Below are positions 1 to 8,272 of a DNA stretch of 8,272 bases, piece by piece. The notes under the pieces were generated by a model that saw only the letters and a list, made by a program, of their open reading frames with translations, ran no database searches and was not told the origin of the DNA. Origin of the DNA: DATDPM01 sp041498815. GTDB taxonomy: Bacteria; Pseudomonadota; Alphaproteobacteria; DATDPM01. Where the stretch lies: assembly GCA_041498815.1 (NCBI GenBank), contig JBGQJC010000056.1, forward strand, positions 1 to 8,272, given 5' to 3'. Made by a program: the position numbers and the translations under genes. Position 1 is the stretch's first letter. Each line of letters starts with the position of its first letter.

Positions 1-536
<536 letters not shown>

Positions 537-601
537 GACGCCGCGCAAGCGGTTCGGCGAAGCGGGATAATCGGATAACGCGGGCGCGGGCGAATTTATT
601 C

Positions 602-629
602 GGCGCGCGCCATTGCCCGGAGCGGGCAA
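602..629 (+). repeat. Palindrome and perfect hairpin in the rpoB-rpoC spacer
   Basis: The 112-base spacer between rpoB and rpoC contains a 10-base perfect palindrome (GGCGCGCGCC, 602-611) followed at once by a perfect 7-bp inverted repeat: TTGCCCG at 613-619 and CGGGCAA at 623-629 with a 3-base loop GAG. No T-run follows, so it is not an intrinsic terminator. It ends 6 bases before the rpoC Shine-Dalgarno element. As RNA it would be a short stable stem in the 5' flank of rpoC. A role in mRNA processing or in keeping the ribosome binding site open is possible but only inferred. I see no convincing promoter in the rest of the spacer. Confidence 0.55.
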
Positions 630-635
630 AGCAAG

Positions 636-640
636 CGGAG
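636..640 (+). promoter_or_regulatory. rpoC ribosome binding site
   Basis: CGGAG at 636-640 sits 8 bases before the ATG at 649 and supports that ATG as the rpoC start. The frame is open further upstream to a TTG at 613, but that codon has no Shine-Dalgarno match, lies inside the spacer hairpin, and would add 12 residues not found in the family. Confidence 0.75.
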
Positions 641-648
641 ATTGGGAA

Positions 649-4824
<4,176 letters not shown>

Positions 4825-4878
4825 TCCCGGAACGCCGGACCCGTTTTGGGACGAAACCGGGGTTTAAAACGGCGTTAA

Positions 4879-4903
4879 CGGCGCGCCCGTCGCGGGCGCG
4901 CCG
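4879..4903 (+). terminator. Strong GC hairpin after rpoC, possible terminator
   Basis: A perfect 11-bp inverted repeat pairs CGGCGCGCCCG (4879-4889) with 4893-4903 around a 3-base loop TCG. It begins 54 bases after the rpoC stop and ends 39 bases before the -35 box of the rpsL promoter, a natural place to end or attenuate rpoBC transcription. The sequence after the stem is G/C-rich with no T-run, so it is not a classic intrinsic terminator; it could act as a weak terminator, a Rho-assisted one, or a 3'-end stabiliser. Read on the minus strand it would be followed by a loosely T-rich stretch, but no minus-strand gene is present to use it. Confidence 0.5.
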
Positions 4904-4941
4904 GACAGGCCGCAAGCGGTTGATTTCCGCTGCGCTTCCGC

Positions 4942-4970
4942 TTGACGCATTGCAGCGCCGTCACTAGTAT
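4942..4970 (+). promoter_or_regulatory. Housekeeping sigma promoter for the str operon
   Basis: The -35 box TTGACG (4942-4947), preceded by C as in the common alphaproteobacterial CTTGAC form, is 17 bases from the -10 box TAGTAT (4965-4970). Each box differs from the sigma-70 consensus by one base and the spacing is ideal. The predicted start of transcription is near A4977. The six bases between -10 and that start are GCGCGC; a GC-rich discriminator is characteristic of rRNA and ribosomal-protein promoters repressed by ppGpp, so stringent control is a reasonable inference. Upstream, TTCCGCT occurs twice 11 bases apart (4925-4931 and 4936-4942), the second copy touching the -35 box. Location, strength and orientation fit a promoter for rpsL-rpsG-fusA-tuf. 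Confidence 0.85.
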
Positions 4971-4976
4971 GCGCGC

Positions 4977-5178
4977 ACCTTTTGGGGCTGGTGGTGGGAG
5001 AACATCCCAGACGCAGCCCCGGACGCTCAGCCGTCCAACTGCAAGTAGCAGGAATCGAGGGGCCGAAGGGTCCTCCTCAGAGGGGCGGTTTGGCGCCCCT
5101 TGGGGTATTTTGGCTGTGGCGGTGGGCCCGATTTGCGTTGCCGCGGCCCAGGGAAAGACGACCGGGAAAGACGAGAGA
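4977..5178 (+). promoter_or_regulatory. Long structured 5' leader of the rpsL mRNA
   Basis: About 200 bases separate the predicted transcription start from the rpsL ATG; they contain no ATG and no convincing small ORF. Hairpins visible by eye: P1 GGGGCTG 4984-4990 with 5014-5020, capped by TGGGA/TCCCA (4995-4999, 5005-5009) across a symmetric 4x4 internal loop; P2 GGACG/CGTCC (5021-5025, 5032-5036), directly abutting P1; P3 CTGC/GCAG (5039-5042, 5048-5051); P4 5057-5064 with 5068-5075 (one G-G mismatch, loop GAA); P5 AGGGGCG/CGCCCCT (5081-5087, 5094-5100), followed after five bases by TATTTT (5106-5111); P6 TGGGCC/GGCCCA (5123-5128, 5145-5150). The density of short perfect stems suggests a regulatory leader, possibly an attenuator or a ribosomal-protein binding site. 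The fold is inferred without energy calculation or alignment, and GC-rich sequence produces chance pairings. Confidence 0.55.
5151..5174 (+). repeat. 11-bp perfect direct repeat before rpsL
   Basis: GGGAAAGACGA occurs at 5151-5161 and again at 5164-5174, separated by CC, giving a 13-base period. The second copy lies immediately upstream of the rpsL start, with its GGGAAAG 8 bases before the ATG, so it probably serves as the purine-rich ribosome binding region together with GAGAG at 5173-5177. The first copy is a duplicate of this element just after hairpin P6. A small tandem duplication is the simplest origin; a standby ribosome site or a protein-binding repeat is speculative. Confidence 0.7.
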
Positions 5179-5550
5179 ATGCCGACGATTAACCAGTTAG
5201 TTCGCATGCCGCGCCGGCAACCTTTGGCGCGCAACAAGGTGCCGGCGCTTGCCCAATGTCCGCAAAAACGCGGCGTGTGCACGCGCGTCTATACCACCAC
5301 GCCGAAAAAGCCCAATTCGGCGCTGCGCAAAGTCGCCCGCGTCCGCCTCACCAACGGCTACGAAGTGACGAGCTACATTCCGGGCGAAGGCCATAATCTT
5401 CAGGAACATTCGGTGGTGATGATCCGGGGCGGCCGGGTCAAGGACCTGCCCGGCGTGCGCTATCACATCATCCGCGGCACGCTCGATACCCAAGGTGTCA
5501 ACGACAGGCGCCAGCGCCGTTCGAAATACGGCGCGAAACGTCCCAAGTAG
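5179..5550 (+). CDS. rpsL: 30S ribosomal protein S12
   Basis: S12 (123 residues, the usual size) sits at the decoding centre of the 30S subunit and influences tRNA selection accuracy. The ATG at 5179 gives the standard MPTINQLVR start, although the frame runs open far upstream without a plausible start. Signature segments are CPQKRGVCTRVYTTTPKKPN, the GEGHNLQEHS stretch, GGRVKDLPGVRYH and the basic C-terminal SKYGAKRPK. K43 and K88, the classical positions of streptomycin-resistance substitutions, are both wild type, so no ribosomal streptomycin resistance is indicated. D89 (position 88 without the initiator Met) is the residue methylthiolated by RimO in bacteria that have that enzyme. It is the first gene after the str promoter and leader, and ends with TAG 2 bases before rpsG. 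Confidence 0.99.
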   Translation: MPTINQLVRMPRRQPLARNKVPALAQCPQKRGVCTRVYTTTPKKPNSALRKVARVRLTNGYEVTSYIPGEGHNLQEHSVVMIRGGRVKDLPGVRYHIIRGTLDTQGVNDRRQRRSKYGAKRPK

Positions 5551-5552
5551 CC

Positions 5553-6023
5553 ATGTCACGCCGCCGCGCCGCCGAGAAACGCGAACCGAATCCGGATGCC
5601 CGCCACGGCGACCGGGTCGTCAATAAGTTCATGAACGTGCTCATGTATGCCGGCAAGAAATCGGTCGCCGAGCACATCGTCTACGGCGCGTTCGACCTGA
5701 TTCAAAAGAAGACCGGACAGGATCCGGTCAAAGTTTTCCACGGCGCGCTCGATAACGTGAAGCCGGACATCGAAGTCCGCTCGCGCCGCGTCGGTGGGGC
5801 AACCTATCAGGTGCCGGTCGAGGTCCGCACGGACCGGTCCCAGGCGCTCGCCATCCGCTGGCTGATCACCAGCGCGCGCTCGCGCTCGGAAAAGACAATG
5901 GTGGATCGCCTTTCGGGCGAGCTCATGGATGCCGCGAACAATCGGGGAGGCGCGGTGAAAAAGCGGGAGGACACCCACAAAATGGCGGAAGCCAACCGGG
6001 CGTTTTCCCACTATCGATGGTAA
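5553..6023 (+). CDS. rpsG: 30S ribosomal protein S7
   Basis: S7 (156 residues, standard length) is a primary 16S rRNA binding protein that nucleates assembly of the 30S head and lines the E-site side of the mRNA channel. Recognisable parts are the N-terminal basic MSRRRAAEKR arm, the helix NKFMNVLMYAGKKS, the beta-hairpin at about 74-91 (RSRRVGGATYQVPVEV), the helical stretch with ALAIRWLI, and the C-terminal HKMAEANRAFSHYRW. The start is 2 bases after the rpsL stop and has no recognisable Shine-Dalgarno sequence, so translation is probably coupled to termination on rpsL. In E. coli, S7 represses the str operon by binding a long rpsL-rpsG spacer; that spacer does not exist here. The stop codon overlaps the fusA ribosome binding site. 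Confidence 0.99.
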   Translation: MSRRRAAEKREPNPDARHGDRVVNKFMNVLMYAGKKSVAEHIVYGAFDLIQKKTGQDPVKVFHGALDNVKPDIEVRSRRVGGATYQVPVEVRTDRSQALAIRWLITSARSRSEKTMVDRLSGELMDAANNRGGAVKKREDTHKMAEANRAFSHYRW

Positions 6024-6038
6024 GGAAGGCTGCCTCCC
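6022..6038 (+). promoter_or_regulatory. fusA ribosome binding site, potentially hairpin-masked
   Basis: AAGGAAGG at 6022-6029 overlaps the rpsG TAA stop and lies 9 bases before the fusA ATG, a strong Shine-Dalgarno site fixing that start. The intervening bases end in CCTCCC and can fold back on it: 6024-6025 with 6037-6038 and AGG 6027-6029 with CCT 6033-6035, around loop CTG with one A-C mismatch. Ribosomes finishing rpsG would cover and open this small stem, so it may favour coupled translation. The pairing is seen in the sequence; the coupling is inferred. Confidence 0.6.
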
Positions 6039-8114
6039 ATGCCGCGTGCAACTCCCCTCGACCGCTATCGCAACATCGGCATCATGGCTCACATCGATGC
6101 CGGCAAGACCACGACCACCGAGCGCGTACTTTATTATACGGGGCGCTCTTATAAGATCGGCGAGGTCCATGATGGCACCGCCACCATGGACTGGATGGAG
6201 CAGGAACAAGAGCGCGGCATCACCATCACCTCGGCCGCCACCACCTGCTTCTGGCGCGACCACCGCGTCAACATCATCGACACTCCGGGTCACGTGGATT
6301 TCACCATCGAGGTGGAGCGCAGCCTTAGGGTATTGGACGGCGCGGTTGCGGTTTTCGATGCGGTAGCGGGCGTCGAGCCGCAGTCGGAAACGGTCTGGCG
6401 ACAGGCCGACAAATATCAAGTCCCGCGCATCTGCTTCGTCAACAAGATGGACCGCACGGGCGCGGACTTCTACCGCTGCGTCGCCATGATCAAGGAGCGC
6501 CTCGGGGCGGTCGCGATCGTGCTTCAGCTTCCCATCGGCGCCGAAGCCGATTTCGTCGGCGTCGTCGATCTTCTCACCATGAAATCCGTGACCTGGAAGG
6601 ACGAGACGCTGGGCGCCGAATATATCGTCGGCGAAATTCCGGCGAACATGCAGGCCCAGGCGAAGGAATATCACGAGCAGCTGGTCGAGCTTGCGGTCGA
6701 GCAGGACGATCACACGCTTGCCGCCTATCTCGAAGGCAAGGTGCCCGACGTCGAGGGCCTGAAGCGCTGCATCCGCAAGGGCGCGGTGAAGGGCAAGCTC
6801 GTTCCCGTCGTGTGCGGCGCCGCCTTCAAGAACAAGGGCGTGCAACCGCTTCTGGACGCGGTGGTGGATTACCTGCCCTCACCGGTCGATATCCCCCCGG
6901 TCATCGGCACCAAACCCGGCACCGATGAACCGGTGGAGCGTCCGGCTTCCGATGAGGCGCCGTTCTGCGCCCTCGCCTTCAAGGTGATGACCGATCCGTT
7001 CGTGGGCTCGCTCACTTTCGTGCGCGTCTATTCGGGCGTGATCGAAAGCGGGACCGGCGTCTTGAACCCGATCAAGAATAATCGCGAGCGCATCGGCCGC
7101 ATGCTTCAAATGCACGCCAATCACCGCGAAGACACCAAGGAGGCCCGCACCGGCGACATCGTGGCGCTTGCGGGCCTTAAAGCGACCACCACCGGCGAGA
7201 CGCTGTGCGATCAGGATGCGCCCATCGTGTTGGAGCGCATGGAGTTCCCGGATCCGGTCATCGAGGTCGCGGTCGAGCCCAAGACCAAGGTCGACCAGGA
7301 AAAGATGGGAAGCGCCTTGGCGCGGCTTGCGACCGAAGACCCGTCGTTCAAGGTCAGCGTCGATCATGAATCCGGCCAGACCGTGATCAAGGGGATGGGC
7401 GAGCTCCACCTCGAAATCATCGTCGATCGCATGAAGCGCGAGTTCAAGGTCGAGGCCAACGTGGGCGCACCGCAGGTCGCCTACCGCGAGACCATCACCC
7501 GCACCATCGTGCAGGACTACACCCACAAGAAACAGACCGGCGGCTCCGGCCAGTTCGCCAAGATCAAGATCCAGTTCGAGCCGCTGCCGCCCGGAAGCGG
7601 CGCGGTGTTCGAGAACGACGTCGTCGGCGGCCGGGTGCCGCGCGAATACATCCCCGGCGTCGAAAAGGGCGTGCTGAGTGCCGCCGAAACCGGCGTGCTC
7701 GCCGGATTCCCGGTGATCGATTTCAAGGCGACGCTCACCGACGGCTCTTATCACGACGTCGATTCGAGCGTCATGGCCTTCGAGATCGCGGCCCGCGCCT
7801 GCTTTCGCGAGGGCATCGCCAAGGCCGGTCCCGTTCTGCTGGAGCCGGTGATGCGGGTCGAAGCGGTGACGCCCGAGGAATACATGGGCGATATCATCGG
7901 CGATCTGAACAGCCGCCGCGGCCAGATTTCCGGCATGAGCCAGCGCGGCAACGCGCGCGTCATCAACGCGATGGTGCCGCTCGCCAACATGTTCGGTTAC
8001 GTCAACACGCTGCGCTCGATGAGTCAGGGCCGGGCGCAGTACACCATGCATTTCGACCATTACGCGCAGGTGCCGCAGGCGGTTGCCGACGAAGTCCGCG
8101 CGAAAATGGCCTGA
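6039..8114 (+). CDS. fusA: Elongation factor G
   Basis: EF-G (691 residues, canonical size) is the GTPase that drives translocation of tRNA and mRNA after peptide bond formation and, with RRF, splits post-termination ribosomes. GTPase motifs are all present: P-loop AHIDAGKT (17-24), switch I RGITI (59-63), DTPGH (81-85, with catalytic H85), NKMD (135-138), and a G5-like CGAAF (259-263). Domain II follows at roughly 290-390, domain III contains KGMGELHLEI (from 451), and domain IV contains the tip loop YHDVDSS with H572, which reaches the decoding centre. Domain V includes the EYMGDIIGDLNSRRGQI segment. Nothing suggests a specialised EF-G paralog: the position between rpsG and tuf, the length and the motifs fit the housekeeping gene. 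The start is set by the AAGGAAGG element at 6022-6029. Confidence 0.99.
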   Translation: MPRATPLDRYRNIGIMAHIDAGKTTTTERVLYYTGRSYKIGEVHDGTATMDWMEQEQERGITITSAATTCFWRDHRVNIIDTPGHVDFTIEVERSLRVLDGAVAVFDAVAGVEPQSETVWRQADKYQVPRICFVNKMDRTGADFYRCVAMIKERLGAVAIVLQLPIGAEADFVGVVDLLTMKSVTWKDETLGAEYIVGEIPANMQAQAKEYHEQLVELAVEQDDHTLAAYLEGKVPDVEGLKRCIRKGAVKGKLVPVVCGAAFKNKGVQPLLDAVVDYLPSPVDIPPVIGTKPGTDEPVERPASDEAPFCALAFKVMTDPFVGSLTFVRVYSGVIESGTGVLNPIKNNRERIGRMLQMHANHREDTKEARTGDIVALAGLKATTTGETLCDQDAPIVLERMEFPDPVIEVAVEPKTKVDQEKMGSALARLATEDPSFKVSVDHESGQTVIKGMGELHLEIIVDRMKREFKVEANVGAPQVAYRETITRTIVQDYTHKKQTGGSGQFAKIKIQFEPLPPGSGAVFENDVVGGRVPREYIPGVEKGVLSAAETGVLAGFPVIDFKATLTDGSYHDVDSSVMAFEIAARACFREGIAKAGPVLLEPVMRVEAVTPEEYMGDIIGDLNSRRGQISGMSQRGNARVINAMVPLANMFGYVNTLRSMSQGRAQYTMHFDHYAQVPQAVADEVRAKMA

Positions 8115-8116
8115 TC

Positions 8117-8123
8117 GGGGGGA
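8117..8123 (+). promoter_or_regulatory. tuf ribosome binding site
   Basis: GGGGGGA at 8117-8123, just after the fusA stop, is 9 bases before the ATG at 8133. An in-frame ATG at 8124 (reading Met-Ala-Ser before the real Met-Ala-Lys) directly touches the G-run, so its spacing is too short for normal initiation. This favours 8133 as the tuf start. Confidence 0.65.
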
Positions 8124-8132
8124 ATGGCGTCC

Positions 8133-8272
8133 ATGGCGAAAGCTAAATTTGAGCGCACCAAGCCGCATTGCAACATTGGGACGATTGGTCACGTGGACCA
8201 TGGCAAGACGACGCTGACGGCGGCGATCACGAAGGTATTGGCCGAGACCGGGGGCGCGGAGTTCATGGCCTA
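8133..8272 (+). CDS. tuf: Elongation factor Tu, N-terminal part (3' end outside window)
   Basis: These are the first 46 codons of EF-Tu, the GTPase that delivers aminoacyl-tRNA to the ribosomal A site; the gene runs off the window end. The translation opens with MAKAKFERTKPHCNIGTIG, and the GTPase P-loop GHVDHGKT (residues 19-26) is intact, followed by TLTAAITKVLAETGGAEFMA. The start at 8133 reproduces the family N-terminus, 18 bases after the fusA stop, so it is almost certainly the last str-operon gene seen here. Many Proteobacteria carry two nearly identical tuf copies; this would be the str-operon copy, and the window cannot show whether a second exists. Confidence 0.98.
   Translation, partial: MAKAKFERTKPHCNIGTIGHVDHGKTTLTAAITKVLAETGGAEFMA

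Noticed and set aside
543..571. Promoter in the rpoB-rpoC spacer based on GATAAT at 566-571
   Set aside because: No -35-like sequence at a suitable distance, and rpoC is normally transcribed with rpoB.
613..648. Upstream TTG start adding 12 residues to RpoC
   Set aside because: No ribosome binding site, not part of the family N-terminus, and inside a hairpin; the ATG at 649 has a proper SD.
4942..5178. N-terminal extension of S12 into the upstream open frame
   Set aside because: S12 starts with the conserved MPTINQLVR at 5179; the extension would begin inside the -35 box, before the transcription start.
4982..5200. Possible small protein encoded in the rpsL leader, starting at a TTG
   Set aside because: No Shine-Dalgarno site, no ATG, starts within the leader's first hairpin and runs into rpsL out of frame; composition looks like translated structured RNA.
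5556..6845. Long minus-strand open frame across rpsG and the first part of fusA
   Set aside because: Codon-aligned antisense shadow of two certain genes, for the same codon-usage reason; no ribosome binding site or family match.
6879..8201. Long minus-strand open frame across the rest of fusA and into tuf
   Set aside because: Codon-aligned antisense shadow of fusA and tuf with the same biased composition.

Overview
The window is a housekeeping stretch of a GC-rich alphaproteobacterial chromosome. The order rpoB-rpoC-rpsL-rpsG-fusA-tuf is the classic junction of the rpoBC transcription genes and the str translation operon. RpoC, S12, S7 and EF-G all look alphaproteobacterial (for example RpoC starting MNELMKIFG and S12 starting MPTINQLVR), possibly Rhodospirillales-like. 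That placement rests on remembered family sequences, not on a search. All genes lie on the + strand, and none shows a frameshift, a broken motif or a sign of recent transfer.

Layout: 1-536 is the 3' end of rpoB. A 112-base spacer (537-648) holds a perfect 7-bp hairpin and the rpoC ribosome binding site. rpoC fills 649-4824 with every zinc, catalytic and trigger-loop residue in place. The 354-base gap 4825-5178 is the only sizeable non-coding stretch. It holds a strong GC hairpin that may end the rpoBC transcript, a near-consensus housekeeping promoter (TTGACG, 17 bases, TAGTAT) with a GC-rich discriminator, and a roughly 200-base structured leader ending in an 11-bp direct repeat just before rpsL. 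Then follow rpsL (5179-5550), rpsG (5553-6023, 2 bases after rpsL), fusA (6039-8114) and the first 46 codons of tuf (8133 to the window end).

Together the genes supply the two large catalytic subunits of RNA polymerase, two 30S proteins (S12 in the decoding centre, S7 in the head) and the two elongation GTPases. The str genes are tightly packed and probably co-transcribed from the promoter at 4942-4970; the GC-rich discriminator suggests stringent (ppGpp) control.

I found no undescribed biological system. The coding content is ordinary. The parts worth a second look are regulatory: the structured rpsL leader with mutually exclusive pairings, the repeat at its 3' end, and the 2-base rpsL-rpsG junction, which leaves no room for the S7 autoregulatory site known from the Escherichia coli str mRNA.
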